Shown here: one piece after another, positions 38,132-47,800 of the stretch
Layout: the number at the start of each line of letters is the position of its first letter
Numbering within the stretch: the stretch's first letter is position 1
Source: an uncultured Hyphomonas sp.
GTDB taxonomy: Bacteria; Pseudomonadota; Alphaproteobacteria; Caulobacterales; Hyphomonadaceae
DNA: 64,000 nucleotides
Reading direction: 5' to 3'
NCBI RefSeq assembly: GCF_963677035.1
Contig: NZ_OY781472.1
Span: forward strand, 2,108,001-2,172,000
Translations under genes and position numbers: made by a program
The notes under the pieces: model-generated
Databases searched by the model: none
What the model saw: only the letters and a program-made list of their open reading frames with translations
Told to the model about the DNA's origin: nothing

Positions 38132-39037
38132 ATGGCGGACAAGACAATTCTCGTGGCTGGCGGAGCCGGGCAGGTTGCGCGTGCGCTGGCTGGCACTCCT
38201 TCTCCGGAAGGTCTGACGATCGTAGTGCGCGGGCGCCCGGACCTCGACATTCTCGACACCGCTGCCATTGCGCGGGCCATCGCCGAGGTCCGCCCGGATC
38301 TCGTGGTCAATGCGGCGGCATATACGGCGGTGGACCAGGCCGAAAGCGACGAGGCAGCAGCCTTCGCGCTGAACGCCGAAGCGCCGGGCCACCTGGCCGC
38401 TGCAGCGGCAAAAGCCGGTGTGCCCATCATTCATCTTTCGACAGATTATGTGTTCGACGGCAGCAAGGATGCGCCCTATGTCGAAACAGACCCTGTGGCA
38501 CCGCTCGGTGTCTACGGGCGCTCTAAACTTGCCGGTGAAGAAGCGGTCACCGCCGGCAATGCCGATCATATCATCCTCCGGACGGCCTGGGTCTACAGCC
38601 CTGTCGGCAAGAATTTTGTGAAGACAATGTTGCGCGTTGCCGACGGGCGGGACGAGCTGAGCGTGGTCGACGATCAGCGCGGCAACCCGACCAGCGCCGC
38701 GGACATCGCCGCCGGTATTGTGAAGATCGCCGGGCAGATCCTGTCTGGCGCCGCACCGGTGAAACCGGGCGTCTACCACATGACATCGGATGGCGAAGCA
38801 AGCTGGGCCGATTTCGCGCAGTACATATTTGCGTGCAGCGCTGAATTCGGCGGCCCGGCGGCAAACGTAAAACGCATTACATCTGCGGAATACCCGACGC
38901 CTGTGCGCCGGCCCGCAAATTCTCGTCTCAATTCGTCGAAACTTGCAACAGCCTATGACGTGGAACTGCCGCATTGGCAGGCCAGCACGCGGGACTGTGT
39001 TGAACAACTGGTGATATCCGGGGAGTGGAATTCATGA
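38132..39037 (+). CDS. rfbD: dTDP-4-dehydrorhamnose reductase
   Basis: Last step of dTDP-L-rhamnose synthesis. About 301 residues with [13 protein letters not shown] (NADPH site), [23 protein letters not shown] and the catalytic [15 protein letters not shown] precedes the ATG by five bases; the frame's much longer N-terminal extension lies inside rfbB and is not real. Its stop overlaps the rfbA start as ATGA. Confidence 0.96.
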   Translation: MADKTILVAGGAGQVARALAGTPSPEGLTIVVRGRPDLDILDTAAIARAIAEVRPDLVVNAAAYTAVDQAESDEAAAFALNAEAPGHLAAAAAKAGVPIIHLSTDYVFDGSKDAPYVETDPVAPLGVYGRSKLAGEEAVTAGNADHIILRTAWVYSPVGKNFVKTMLRVADGRDELSVVDDQRGNPTSAADIAAGIVKIAGQILSGAAPVKPGVYHMTSDGEASWADFAQYIFACSAEFGGPAANVKRITSAEYPTPVRRPANSRLNSSKLATAYDVELPHWQASTRDCVEQLVISGEWNS

Positions 39038-39906
39038 AGGGCATTATACTGGCCGGGGGCAAGGGAACGCGCCTGCATCCGATCACGCGGGCCGTGTCGA
39101 AGCAGCTGCTGCCTGTCTATGACAAGCCGATGATCTTCCACCCGATCACCACCCTGATGTTTGCAGGCATCCGCGACATCCTCATCATTTCCATGCCGGA
39201 CGCGCTGCCGCTTTACCAGCAGCTTCTTGGCGACGGCAGTGACTGGGGGCTGAACTTTCAGTATGCAGAGCAGCCTGAGGCGCGCGGACTGGCCGAAGCG
39301 TTCCTGATCGGGGCTGATTTCGTCGATGGCGGCAAGAGTGCGCTCGCCCTCGGGGACAACATGTTCTACGGCGCCGGCCTCAGCGGCGAGCTGGCCAAAT
39401 CCGGCGCGATCACGAAGGGCGCGGAAGTGTTTGCCTGCCAGGTGAACGATCCGGCTGCATTCGGCATCGTGGAAATGGATGAAACGGGCAAGGCGCTCTC
39501 GATTGAGGAAAAGCCGGAAAAGCCGAAAAGCAACTGGGCCGTGACCGGCCTGTACTTCTATGACGAGGATGTCGTTGATATCGCCAGGGAGGTGCAGCCT
39601 TCGGCGCGCGGCGAACTGGAAATCACCTCCATCAACGAAGTCTACCTCAATCGCGGCGACCTGCGCGTCCATCGCCTCGCCCGCGGCACGGCGTGGCTGG
39701 ATGCCGGCACGTTCGACGGCCTGATCCAGGCGTCGCAGTTCGTGCAGACGGTGGAGAAACGCCAGGGCATGAAGATCGCCTGTCCGGAAGAAGTGGCATG
39801 GCGCAAGGGCTTCATCGATGATGCCCAGCTGGAGAAGCTCGCCGCTCAGTACAAGAACGAGTACGGCATCTATCTCAAAGGGCTTTTGGCGCATTGGGGG
39901 AACTGA
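39034..39906 (+). CDS. rfbA: Glucose-1-phosphate thymidylyltransferase
   Basis: First step of the dTDP-rhamnose pathway: glucose-1-phosphate plus dTTP to dTDP-glucose. 290 residues; the N-terminus [22 protein letters not shown] carries the nucleotide-binding signature. [10 protein letters not shown] and [13 protein letters not shown] follow in family order. GGGGAG lies eight bases upstream and the start is coupled to rfbD. Its 3' end overlaps the converging glycosyltransferase gene by 32 bases. Confidence 0.97.
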   Translation: MKGIILAGGKGTRLHPITRAVSKQLLPVYDKPMIFHPITTLMFAGIRDILIISMPDALPLYQQLLGDGSDWGLNFQYAEQPEARGLAEAFLIGADFVDGGKSALALGDNMFYGAGLSGELAKSGAITKGAEVFACQVNDPAAFGIVEMDETGKALSIEEKPEKPKSNWAVTGLYFYDEDVVDIAREVQPSARGELEITSINEVYLNRGDLRVHRLARGTAWLDAGTFDGLIQASQFVQTVEKRQGMKIACPEEVAWRKGFIDDAQLEKLAAQYKNEYGIYLKGLLAHWGN

Positions 39907-40957
39907 CGGACGAATTGTCCGGCAGTTTGCGCACGTGAACCCGCAGCTGGCTCATCCGCCAGGGATTCCAGGCCATTGTGCGGGCAAGGTGCCAAAGCGG
40001 CACGCGTGATTTGCGCCGTATGTCACGTCCCTTGCGGCGCATCCGGCGGGCATCCCTGAACCCGTCACGCATGCCGCGCCAGGTCTCGCGGACACGCCCC
40101 GTCATCGCGCTGCGCACCAGCAGGTAAAGTGACAGGGTGAGGTGGCCGGGCAGGGTCAGCCACAGGATGGGGCCCGGCATGTCCTTGGCATATGTCCAGA
40201 TCCGGTTGCGGGTCCCGTGATAGATCGAGAAATCGCTGGCCCGGCCGGCAAGCCCCCCGCCGACATGATGGATCACAGCGCGGGGCAGGAAGAGGCAGGT
40301 TTCTCCCGCCAGCCGCAGGCGGAAGCCAAGATCCACATCTTCGCAGTAACAGAAGAATTCCTCATCAAACCCGCCATGGGTCAGGAACAGTTCCCGCCGG
40401 AATACGGCGCCCGCGCCACAGGGGCTGAAACACTCGCCTTCGCCCGGCATTTCCGAGGCCGGGCGCGAAAAGCCGCCGCGCCATGGTATGCCGAAGATCA
40501 GATAGGCATCGCCGGCCCCGTCCAGCAGGTTCGGATTTTCCAGATTGTATTGGGCCGATGCGAACATGTTGACGCCGGGGTGGCGGGCGATGCCATCGGC
40601 AATCTTGTCGAGGAAATCCGGGTCGGCCACAGCGTCCGGGTTCAGGCAAACAATCCATTCGCCCTTTGCCCGCAAGGCACCGAGATTCGTGCCGCGAGCG
40701 TAGCCATGGTTTTCGGTCTCGGCCAGCAAGGTGAATTCGGGCAGGCCGGATACGTCAAGATTGTCTGCAGAGCCATCGGACGAAGCATTGTCGACCAGCA
40801 GGACTTCGAAATCCTGCCTTGTCTGGCCGCGCAGCGAATCCAGTGCGGCCTGGACGTAGGCGCCGCCATTATAGTTGACGATCACGACGGAAAACATCGG
40901 GGCGGGTGATGTCTGGCCGGGCTGTTCAGTGGCCGTGATACGCGGGTTTTCGGTCAT
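39875..40957 (-). CDS. GT2 glycosyltransferase (rhamnosyltransferase-like)
   Basis: 360 residues. The GT-A domain has [40 protein letters not shown] and [12 protein letters not shown], then [18 protein letters not shown] with the catalytic acid. This order is that of WbbL-like rhamnosyltransferases, fitting its place beside rfbBDA. A hydrophobic helix ([20 protein letters not shown]) and a basic tail suggest membrane association. It converges with and overlaps the end of rfbA. Confidence 0.88.
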   Translation of the reverse strand: MTENPRITATEQPGQTSPAPMFSVVIVNYNGGAYVQAALDSLRGQTRQDFEVLLVDNASSDGSADNLDVSGLPEFTLLAETENHGYARGTNLGALRAKGEWIVCLNPDAVADPDFLDKIADGIARHPGVNMFASAQYNLENPNLLDGAGDAYLIFGIPWRGGFSRPASEMPGEGECFSPCGAGAVFRRELFLTHGGFDEEFFCYCEDVDLGFRLRLAGETCLFLPRAVIHHVGGGLAGRASDFSIYHGTRNRIWTYAKDMPGPILWLTLPGHLTLSLYLLVRSAMTGRVRETWRGMRDGFRDARRMRRKGRDIRRKSRVPLWHLARTMAWNPWRMSQLRVHVRKLPDNSSVSSPNAPKAL

Positions 40958-41059
40958 CTTACGTCTACACTTATACCCAGCCCGGTTCCCGGAAAGTTAC
41001 TGGCACTTTCTCAGCCGGGCGTCGACCCGTCCAGCTCAAGCCTGCCGCAGAAGAATAAA

Positions 41060-41101
41060 GTTTCATTTGAAACTATATTTCGATCTGGTTATGATGTCTC
41101 C
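41060..41101 (+). promoter_or_regulatory. phhA promoter with overlapping palindrome, apparently leaderless
   Basis: A near-consensus sigma-70 promoter: TTGAAA at 41067-41072, a 17-base spacer and TATGAT at 41090-41095. Transcription would start about seven bases on, at the A of the phhA ATG, and there is no Shine-Dalgarno, so the message is predicted to be leaderless. A 14-base palindrome GTTTCA-TT-TGAAAC at 41060-41073 covers the -35 box and looks like a regulator site. Confidence 0.6.
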
Positions 41102-41980
41102 ATGATAACGACAACGACCCAGAAAAATCGCTACGCAGATTCCCCGAGGGCGGCCGATTTCACGATCGACCAGGCATGGGACAGCTACAGCGCGGAAGAG
41201 CATGACCGGTGGGATCGGCTGTTCCGCCGCCAGAAAGAGGTCACCAAAGGCCGGGCCTGTTCTGCGGCGCTGGATGCGATGGCGCAGCTGGAGCTTTCCC
41301 CATCCGGCATTCCCCATATGGGAAAGTTGTCGGACCGGCTGGAGAAGATCACCGGCTGGCGTGTCGTACCGGTCGCCGAACTCGTGCCGGACGAGATCTT
41401 CTTCGACCATCTGGCCAATCGCCGGTTTCCGGCCGGCGCCTTTATCCGCCCGGAAGCCGAGTTCGACTATCTGCAGGAACCGGACATCTTCCACGATATT
41501 TTCGGCCATGTGCCGCTGCTGGCCGATCCGGTGTTTGCGGATTTCATGGAGGCCTATGGCAAGGGCGGGCAGCGGGCGATGCGCCTCGGCCAGCTGCACA
41601 ATCTGGCCCGGCTCTACTGGTACACAGTGGAATTCGGCCTGATCCGCGAAGATGATGGCCTGCGCATCTACGGCGCCGGAATTCTCTCCAGCCCGCAAGA
41701 GACGGTGTTCGCGCTGGAAGACGACAGCCCCAACCGTATCGGTTTCGACGTGCAGCGTCTGATGCGCACAAATTACATCATCGACGATTTCCAGCAGACC
41801 TATTTCGTCATCGACAGTTTCGAGGCCCTGTTGGACAGCTGTTACCAGGATTTCGGCACCGTCTATGCCGATGTGAAAGGCCTGACGGACTACGAAGCGC
41901 ACGAGATCGCGCCAGGCGACACCGTCATCCATCGCGGCACGCATGCCTATTTCGATCAGGGCGGGCGGAACAAGGCCTAG
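41102..41980 (+). CDS. phhA: Phenylalanine 4-monooxygenase
   Basis: Hydroxylates phenylalanine to tyrosine using tetrahydropterin, non-haem iron and O2. The 292 residues are the bacterial single-domain size. Iron ligands are the two His in PDIFHDIFGHVPLL and the Glu in YWYTVEFGL, and the pterin/substrate regions follow in order (IYGAGILSSPQE). No ribosome binding site is seen, which agrees with the promoter position. It has no pathway neighbours here; the flanking genes are polysaccharide-related. Confidence 0.96.
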   Translation: MITTTTQKNRYADSPRAADFTIDQAWDSYSAEEHDRWDRLFRRQKEVTKGRACSAALDAMAQLELSPSGIPHMGKLSDRLEKITGWRVVPVAELVPDEIFFDHLANRRFPAGAFIRPEAEFDYLQEPDIFHDIFGHVPLLADPVFADFMEAYGKGGQRAMRLGQLHNLARLYWYTVEFGLIREDDGLRIYGAGILSSPQETVFALEDDSPNRIGFDVQRLMRTNYIIDDFQQTYFVIDSFEALLDSCYQDFGTVYADVKGLTDYEAHEIAPGDTVIHRGTHAYFDQGGRNKA

Positions 41981-42051
41981 ACGGTTTCCATCGGTGCGCG
42001 GGCGTCATATCCGCGCTTGACCCTTGAGAAAAAACAGAAGATCGAATTGGG

Positions 42052-43005
42052 ATGCATTACGCCCCCCGAATTCTCGTCACCGGCGGTGCCGGCTTCATCG
42101 GCTCGTTCCTTTGCGAGCGTCTGCTCGAATCCGGTGCGGAAGTCCTTTGCGTGGACAATTTCTTCACCGGCCGGCGCAGCAATGTCGCGCACCTTCTGGA
42201 CAATCCCCGCTTCGAGATCATGCGCCATGACGTGACCTTCCCGCTCTTTGTGGAGGTCGACCAAATCTACAATCTGGCCTGTCCGGCGAGCCCGATTCAC
42301 TACCAGTTCGATCCCGTGCAGACGACGAAGACGAGCGTGCACGGCGCGATCAACATGCTAGGCCTCGCCAAGCGAACCCGTGCGAAAATCCTCCAGGCCT
42401 CGACCTCGGAAGTCTATGGCGATCCGGAGATCCACCCGCAGCAGGAAGAGTATTGGGGCAATGTGAACCCGATTGGCCTGCGCTCCTGTTATGACGAGGG
42501 CAAGCGCTGCGCCGAGACGCTGTTCTTCGACTATCACCGCCAGCACAATGTGAAGATCAAGGTCGCCCGGATCTTCAACACTTACGGCCCGCGCATGCAT
42601 CCGAATGACGGCCGTGTCGTCTCCAACTTCGTCATGCAGGCGTTGCGCGGCGAAGACATCACGCTCTATGGCGATGGCCAGCAGACGCGCAGTTTCTGCT
42701 ATGTCTCCGATCTCGTTGACGGCCTGATCCGGCTGATGAATTCCGAGGATGACGTCACCGGCCCGATCAATCTGGGCAATCCCGGCGAGTTCACCATGCG
42801 CCAGCTGGCCGAGACGGTGCTGGAGCTGACCGGCTCGAAATCCGGAATCGTGAACCGGCCGTTGCCGTCGGATGACCCGCGCCAACGTCAGCCCGATATT
42901 TCAAAGGCGAAGACCGCGCTCGGCTGGGAACCAACCATCCCGCTTGCCGAAGGCCTGCGTCCGACGATCGAGTATTTCCGGAACGAGATTACGGAGATGG
43001 TTTAG
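42052..43005 (+). CDS. UDP-glucuronate decarboxylase (UDP-xylose synthase)
   Basis: 317-residue extended SDR enzyme converting UDP-glucuronate to UDP-xylose. NAD motif [32 protein letters not shown] with the catalytic Ser/Thr; the Tyr-Lys pair in [12 protein letters not shown]; and [18 protein letters not shown], the UXS-specific block. It supplies a pentose donor for the surface glycans encoded nearby. The ribosome site is weak. Confidence 0.93.
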   Translation: MHYAPRILVTGGAGFIGSFLCERLLESGAEVLCVDNFFTGRRSNVAHLLDNPRFEIMRHDVTFPLFVEVDQIYNLACPASPIHYQFDPVQTTKTSVHGAINMLGLAKRTRAKILQASTSEVYGDPEIHPQQEEYWGNVNPIGLRSCYDEGKRCAETLFFDYHRQHNVKIKVARIFNTYGPRMHPNDGRVVSNFVMQALRGEDITLYGDGQQTRSFCYVSDLVDGLIRLMNSEDDVTGPINLGNPGEFTMRQLAETVLELTGSKSGIVNRPLPSDDPRQRQPDISKAKTALGWEPTIPLAEGLRPTIEYFRNEITEMV

Positions 43006-43009
43006 GGGG

Positions 43010-43049
43010 CGCTTGCGCATTCAAACCGTAAATTTGACCCACTGGTTTG
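43010..43049. repeat. Degenerate copy of a structured intergenic repeat
   Basis: Shares the 13-base start CGCTTGCGCATTC with the fuller copy at 43104, and the core GAYCCACTGG. CAAACC and GGTTTG at 43022-43027 and 43044-43049 form a short stem where the other copy has CAAATCG/CGATTTG. It looks like a decayed copy of the same element. Confidence 0.5.
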
Positions 43050-43103
43050 CCCTTGCTTGCGCGGCGGGCATTCGTTTCCTGAAAGTGATCTGGCGCGGCG
43101 CTA

Positions 43104-43175
43104 CGCTTGCGCATTCCCGTCCTCAAATCGATCCACTGGAGCGATTTGTGCGCCGTAGGCGCACCGGACGGGAAT
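43104..43175. repeat. Structured repeat element forming a predicted three-way junction
   Basis: After CGCTTGCGC, a perfect 10-bp outer stem pairs ATTCCCGTCC (43113-43122) with GGACGGGAAT (43166-43175). It encloses two further perfect hairpins: CAAATCG/CGATTTG (43124-43148) and GTGCGCC/GGCGCAC with a GTA loop (43148-43164). The element abuts the 3' CCA of the tRNA gene encoded on the other strand, so it would lie directly downstream in the tRNA transcript. It may be a dispersed palindromic repeat or a processing/termination structure. Confidence 0.6.
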
Positions 43176-43251
43176 GGTGGGCCCGGCAGGATTTGAACCC
43201 GCGACCAAACCGTTATGAGCGGTCCGCTCTAACCAACTGAGCTACAGGCCC
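43175..43251 (-). tRNA. tRNA with CAU anticodon, probably tRNA-Ile2
   Basis: 77-base cloverleaf. The acceptor GGGCCTG pairs with CGGGCCC, the D-arm is GCTC...GAGC, the anticodon stem GACCG/CGGTT holds loop CTCATAA (anticodon CAT), and the T-arm is GCGGG-TTCAAAT-CCTGC. The discriminator is A and the CCA is encoded. The TTGGTCGC variable region resembles E. coli tRNA-Ile2, whose C34 is modified to lysidine to read AUA. An elongator tRNA-Met is the alternative. Confidence 0.9.
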
Positions 43252-43388
43252 ACCGAAACATTCGTTTAGGCGGCTGCCGCGCGCCTTGCAATGGGCCTGA
43301 TGAATCCGATCGAATCCCGTAACGGAGTCTTACCGCTCTTGTGGTTAACACCCTGAAACCCGGCGCGATTCTTGCTAGGTAGGGGACC

Positions 43389-44408
43389 ATGACACGCGTA
43401 CTTGTCACCGGCGGCGCCGGATATATCGGATCGCATACCTGTGTGGAGCTTGTTTCGCGCGGGTACGAGCCTGTGATCGTCGACAATTTCGTCAATTCCT
43501 CGCCCACGGCGATCGAGCGGATCGGTTTGCTGACCAATCGGCCGGTGGACTGGTACGAGGCCGATGTGCGCGACACGGCCCGCATCGCCGAGATCATTGC
43601 GAAGCATGAATGCGAGGCGGTCATCCATTTTGCCGGGCTTAAGGCGGTGGGCGAGTCGACCGAGAAACCGCTCGAATATTACAGCGCCAATGTGATGGGC
43701 ACGCACAGCCTGATCGAGGCGATGCTGGAAAGTGGTGCCAGCCAGATCGTGTTCTCGTCCAGCGCGACCGTCTATGGCGAGCCGGAATTCCTGCCCTATA
43801 CCGAATCCCACCGCCTCCGCCCGACAAATCCCTATGGCAACACGAAGCTGACCGCGGAAATGCTGCTGAACGATGTGGCCGGATCGGAGAAGCTGACCGA
43901 TGTCGCGATCCTGCGTTACTTCAATCCGATCGGTGCGCACCCCAGCGGCATGATCGGGGAAGATCCGAACGATATTCCGAACAACCTGATGCCCTATGTG
44001 GCACAGGTGGCGGTGGGCCGCCGGCCGCACCTCAACGTGTTCGGCAACGACTATGACACGGCCGACGGCACCGGCGTGCGGGACTATCTTCATGTCGTGG
44101 ACCTTGCCCGCGCCCATGTGCTGGCGCTCGACCGGTTCAAGCATACCCACGGGCCCTTCACGGTGAACCTCGGTACCGGCAATGGCTCGTCCGTTCTGGA
44201 GGTCGTGCGGGCGTTCGAAGCGGCCTGCGGCAAGCAGATCCCGATGGAATTCGCGCCGCGGCGGGCAGGCGACATCGCTGCCTTCTGGGCCGATCCGTCG
44301 CTGGCACAGGAACTCCTCGGCTGGGAGGCGGAACTGACGCTGGAAGACATGTGCCGCGATCAGTGGGCTTGGCAGAGCCAGAACCCACAAGGTTATGAAA
44401 ACGCCTGA
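43389..44408 (+). CDS. galE: UDP-glucose 4-epimerase
   Basis: 339-residue SDR epimerase interconverting UDP-glucose and UDP-galactose (or the GlcNAc pair). It has VLVTGGAGYIGSHTCVEL, HFAGLKAVGES, FSSSATVYGEPE with the catalytic Ser/Thr, NPYGNTKLTAEM with Tyr and Lys, and LRYFNPIGAHPSG. GGGG lies just ahead of the ATG. It adds another sugar donor to the surface-glycan supply genes around it. Confidence 0.94.
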   Translation: MTRVLVTGGAGYIGSHTCVELVSRGYEPVIVDNFVNSSPTAIERIGLLTNRPVDWYEADVRDTARIAEIIAKHECEAVIHFAGLKAVGESTEKPLEYYSANVMGTHSLIEAMLESGASQIVFSSSATVYGEPEFLPYTESHRLRPTNPYGNTKLTAEMLLNDVAGSEKLTDVAILRYFNPIGAHPSGMIGEDPNDIPNNLMPYVAQVAVGRRPHLNVFGNDYDTADGTGVRDYLHVVDLARAHVLALDRFKHTHGPFTVNLGTGNGSSVLEVVRAFEAACGKQIPMEFAPRRAGDIAAFWADPSLAQELLGWEAELTLEDMCRDQWAWQSQNPQGYENA

Positions 44409-44495
44409 TTTGTCGTCGGTCTGAGACACAATCGGAACAAGATTGCCTCCCAGAATGTTTGATGGAACATTCAGTTTAACCCTTGGGAGATTCTC

Positions 44496-45299
44496 ATGCG
44501 CCGACTTTTGCCACTTCTGACATCAACTGCCGCTCTCGCCCTGATCCTGCCCCAGGCGGCCTGCGCGCAGATGCAGGGCCCGGCGCTGGGCCTCACGCAG
44601 CAATCGGTGGCGGGGGCTTACCAGGCACCGAACTCGATCCAGCCTGAAACCACGCTTTCGATCACCGCGCAGGCGACCGTGAAGCGCGAACCCGACATTG
44701 CTTATATCGATGCCGGCGTTCAGGCCGAAGGTGACACCGCGACTGAGGCCATGGAATCGCAGGCCGAGGCCATGACCGGCGTGTTCGACGCGCTGGAAAA
44801 GGCGGGCGTCGCCAAGAAAGACATGCAGACGTCCAATTTCTCACTCTGGCCGCGCTACACCTATATCGAAACCAAGCTGAAAGACGGTTCCTCCCATGGG
44901 GAGCAGAAACTGATCGGCTATACGGCCTCCAACCAGCTGACCATCAAGGTGCGGGACCTCGACAGTCTGGGCACAATGCTCGACAGCCTGGTGAAGGCGG
45001 GTGGCAACACGTTCAATGGCCTGAATTTCGCGCTCGATGACAATACCGAGGTGCGTGACGAGGCCCGCCGCGAAGCCATGGCCATGGCCCGTGCCCGGGC
45101 AGACCTCTATGCCGAAGCGGCCGGTCTGCGCGTGCTGCGCATCGTGACCATCAGCGAAAACGGCAACAACTACTCGCCCTCACCCATGCCGATGGCGCGT
45201 ATGGAAGTCATGGCGTCCGACAAGGCGAATACGCCGATGGCGGGCGGCGAGGTCGGCTATAATGCGACGGTGAACGTGGTCTTCGAACTGGGCCAGTAA
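44496..45299 (+). CDS. SIMPL-domain (DUF541) periplasmic protein
   Basis: 267 residues with a signal peptide (RRLLPLLTSTAALALILP, cleavage likely after ACA). The SIMPL domain covers ~50-265: ITAQATVKREPDIAYIDAG, DMQTSNFSLWPRYTYIE, YTASNQLTIKVRDLDSLGTM and the ending GYNATVNVVFELGQ. Family members form large periplasmic oligomers linked to stress protection; the precise role is unknown. The 42 bases to the next, converging gene contain two copies of TCCGGGCGGGCC. Confidence 0.85.
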   Translation: MRRLLPLLTSTAALALILPQAACAQMQGPALGLTQQSVAGAYQAPNSIQPETTLSITAQATVKREPDIAYIDAGVQAEGDTATEAMESQAEAMTGVFDALEKAGVAKKDMQTSNFSLWPRYTYIETKLKDGSSHGEQKLIGYTASNQLTIKVRDLDSLGTMLDSLVKAGGNTFNGLNFALDDNTEVRDEARREAMAMARARADLYAEAAGLRVLRIVTISENGNNYSPSPMPMARMEVMASDKANTPMAGGEVGYNATVNVVFELGQ

Positions 45300-45341
45300 G
45301 CCTCTGGGCAAGCTTCCGGGCGGGCCTCCGGGCGGGCCGGA

Positions 45342-46304
45342 TCAGACATAGCCTTCGGCAAGCAGGTCCTTCATATCGATGATGCCGACCGGCTTGCCGT
45401 CGACTGTCACGAAGGCGTTTGAGATCCGCTGGGCCGTGAAGGTCTTGATCACCGCGGACATGCGGTCGTCCGGGCTCAGTGCCTTCGGGTCCGGCGTCAT
45501 GACATCGGCCGCTGTTCCGGTGAGCTTGCCGGCGAGCATGGCGCGGCGCAGGTCGCCATCGGTGACCATGCCGACCAGCTTGCCATCGGCGTCGATGATG
45601 CCGACGCAGCCCTTGCGTCCCTCGGAGACCGCCAGGATCACGTCCCGGACATCGGCAGAGGCGCTGATGATCGGCATATGATCCGTTTTGGTCTCGATAT
45701 AGTCGCCTGCAGTCTGCAGGGATCGGCCGAGTTTGCCGCCCGGATGACGGAAGCCGAACTCTTCCCGGGAGAAGCCACGGCGGGCCATCAGCACGATGGT
45801 CAGCGCATCGCCCAGCGCCAGCGCCATGGTGGTGGATGAAGTCGGCGCCAGGCCATTCGGGCACGCTTCGGCCACAACCGGCATTTCCAGAAGCACGTCA
45901 GACGCCCTGCCCAATGTCGATTCGGCCGAGCGCGTCATGCCGATCAGAGGGATGTCGTTGCCTTTGCAGAAGCGCAGAAGATCCACCAGTTCGCGGCTTT
46001 CGCCCGAATAGGAAATCGCGATCACGACCGAGCCCGGCACAACCATGCCAAGGTCGCCATGGCTGGCTTCGGTGGGGTGCAGGAAGAAGCTGGGTGTCCC
46101 GGTCGAGGCGAGGCTGGCGGCGATCTTCTGGCCGATATGGCCGGACTTGCCGACGCCCGCGACAATCACATGCCGGTCGGTCGCCATGATCCGGTCTGCG
46201 GCTTCAGCGATGGAGGGGCCGATGCCCGCTTCCAGCTGCTCAAGCGCGTCCCGCTCAATGCGGATCGTGTTGCGGGCGAGGTCTATGTCGGACTCTTGGG
46301 CCAC
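45342..46304 (-). CDS. kdsD: Arabinose-5-phosphate isomerase (KdsD/KpsF/GutQ)
   Basis: First step of Kdo synthesis: ribulose-5-phosphate to arabinose-5-phosphate. It has a SIS domain (VIVAGVGKSGHIGQKIA, HPTEASHGDLGMV, AISYSGESRELVDLL) and then two CBS domains (~200-320, with DGDLRRAM and DMKDLLAEGYV). I choose the GTG at 46304 because CAGGAG sits eight bases upstream and the length (320) fits the family; the frame is open to a TTG at 46361. kdsA, further along, encodes a later step of the pathway. It follows the D,D-carboxypeptidase gene by about 60 bases. Confidence 0.94.
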   Translation of the reverse strand: MAQESDIDLARNTIRIERDALEQLEAGIGPSIAEAADRIMATDRHVIVAGVGKSGHIGQKIAASLASTGTPSFFLHPTEASHGDLGMVVPGSVVIAISYSGESRELVDLLRFCKGNDIPLIGMTRSAESTLGRASDVLLEMPVVAEACPNGLAPTSSTTMALALGDALTIVLMARRGFSREEFGFRHPGGKLGRSLQTAGDYIETKTDHMPIISASADVRDVILAVSEGRKGCVGIIDADGKLVGMVTDGDLRRAMLAGKLTGTAADVMTPDPKALSPDDRMSAVIKTFTAQRISNAFVTVDGKPVGIIDMKDLLAEGYV

Positions 46305-46363
46305 GGGCGCTGCTCCTGCGGGATCGGGGCGTGTTTTCCGGCAAGCCGGACGCCGTGACAACC

Positions 46364-47563
46364 CTACTTGGCCAGTTGGCGGCGGCGATACTCATCCGGC
46401 GAGATGGCCGGGGTGTCTGCAAGGGGCGCTCCGGCATAGTAGCGGCCGAGGGCGGTTTTCTCCGGATCAATCGGCAGGGCCGGCTCAGCCTTGGGTGCCG
46501 ATTCGGTGACCAGAACCGGTGCGTCCATTGCTGCCGGGACCGGCGTATCGTCGGCATCGCCCTGGGCCGATCCGGTCAGCTGATTGTCGTTGGCAGCCAG
46601 TTTCTGTGCCGCCGCCTCGGTCGCGAGGATTACTGACAGTGGCTTGCCGTTCAGCATGGGTTCTGCGGCGGCCTCCGGGTTCATCGGTTCTTCCAGCATG
46701 GCGAAGGCGAGACGCGTACGCAGCTCCGGATCGTCTGCCGGCAGTGTGTAGGAACTGAAGGCGGCTTCCAGCAGGGATTCGACGTGCCGGTCGCGCGCGC
46801 GGGCTGTGGTGCCGCCGAGCATGACGGCAATGATACGGTGTCCGTCGCGCTTGGCCGAGGCCATCAGGTTGAAGCCCGACGCGCGGGTATATCCGGTCTT
46901 GATGCCGTCCACGCCGTCGACATCGCCCAGAAGGTTGTTGTGGTTCTTGTAGGTCCTGCGGCCCCAGGAGAACTGCTGGGTCGAGAAATAGTGGTAATAA
47001 TCGGCATGGTCGGTCAGCATGGCTTCGGCCAGCACGGCCATGTCGCGCGCCGTGGTCAGCTGGCGCGCATCGGGCAGGCCGGATGCGTTGACGAAACGCG
47101 TGTTTTCCAGGCCGAGCGCCTTGCCTTTCACGGTCATCAGCTGAGCGAAGCGGCGTTCGGTGCCTCCGAGGCGTTCGGCGACCACGACAGCGACGTCGTT
47201 TGCGGACTTGGTCACAAGGGCGCCAATCGCGTCGCGCACCTTGATGGTGGAGCCGGTTCTCAGTTTGAGATTCGATGGAGCCTGCGAGGCTGCAAAGCGG
47301 GACACGGTCATACGCTCATCAAGCGTGATCTCGCCGCTCTTGAGCGCGTCGAACAGCATGTAGAGGGTCATGACCTTGGTCAGAGAGGCCGGATAGCGCG
47401 GTTCATCGGCATGCCGGTCGTGAAGCACCTGCTGGGTGTCGGCATCAATCACGATTGCGGCGTATTTTTCGGCCAGGGCAGTCCCGCCGCCGAATGCCAT
47501 GACCGTCAGGATCGCTGCGGTGCAAACGGCTCGGTTGAGGGCTGCGAGTGCGCGCAGGAACAT
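46364..47563 (-). CDS. D-alanyl-D-alanine carboxypeptidase (S11 family, PBP5/6-like)
   Basis: 399 residues, exported by an N-terminal signal peptide ending near TALA. Penicillin-binding motifs are SLTK (active Ser and Lys), SAN and KTG in VDGIKTGYTRASGFN. It trims the terminal D-Ala of peptidoglycan stem peptides. The last ~120 residues are Pro/Ala-rich with no clear PBP5-type membrane anchor. Same strand as kdsD, which follows. Confidence 0.93.
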   Translation of the reverse strand: MFLRALAALNRAVCTAAILTVMAFGGGTALAEKYAAIVIDADTQQVLHDRHADEPRYPASLTKVMTLYMLFDALKSGEITLDERMTVSRFAASQAPSNLKLRTGSTIKVRDAIGALVTKSANDVAVVVAERLGGTERRFAQLMTVKGKALGLENTRFVNASGLPDARQLTTARDMAVLAEAMLTDHADYYHYFSTQQFSWGRRTYKNHNNLLGDVDGVDGIKTGYTRASGFNLMASAKRDGHRIIAVMLGGTTARARDRHVESLLEAAFSSYTLPADDPELRTRLAFAMLEEPMNPEAAAEPMLNGKPLSVILATEAAAQKLAANDNQLTGSAQGDADDTPVPAAMDAPVLVTESAPKAEPALPIDPEKTALGRYYAGAPLADTPAISPDEYRRRQLAK

Positions 47564-47698
47564 TCAGGTCTCCCGATTGTTAATCCCGGCCCTCCGGGAT
47601 TTAACTTAGAGTCGTCCAAATCCCTTGACCACACCTTAACGGCAGAACGGGGCACGGATTGCGAAATCGTAATCGAACCGGTGCAAAAACTGTGCAGG

Positions 47699-47789
47699 CT
47701 GCCTTATGTTGCAGCGCACAAAAAAATGTTGCGATCGCGAACAAAAACGCTTATAAACTCCCCCAGGGTAAGCGCAGGGCAGTTTATAA
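47699..47789. promoter_or_regulatory. Palindrome-rich control region upstream of the phasin gene
   Basis: Three dyads precede the phasin gene. CTGC-N8-GCAG lies at 47699-47714. TGTTGCGATCGCGAACA with an 8-base palindromic core is at 47727-47743. A 9-base inverted repeat TTATAAACT/AGTTTATAA is at 47751-47789 with a 21-base spacer. PhaR of Paracoccus is known to bind CTGC-N3-GCAG repeats at phasin genes, so the first is a possible but widely spaced relative. Which of the three functions cannot be told by eye. Confidence 0.4.
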
Positions 47790-47800
47790 AGGAACGATCG

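Noticed and set aside
46784..47800. Long in-frame upstream extension of the phasin gene
   Set aside because: It is antisense to the carboxypeptidase gene. The ATG at 47801 has a good ribosome site and gives the normal phasin length.
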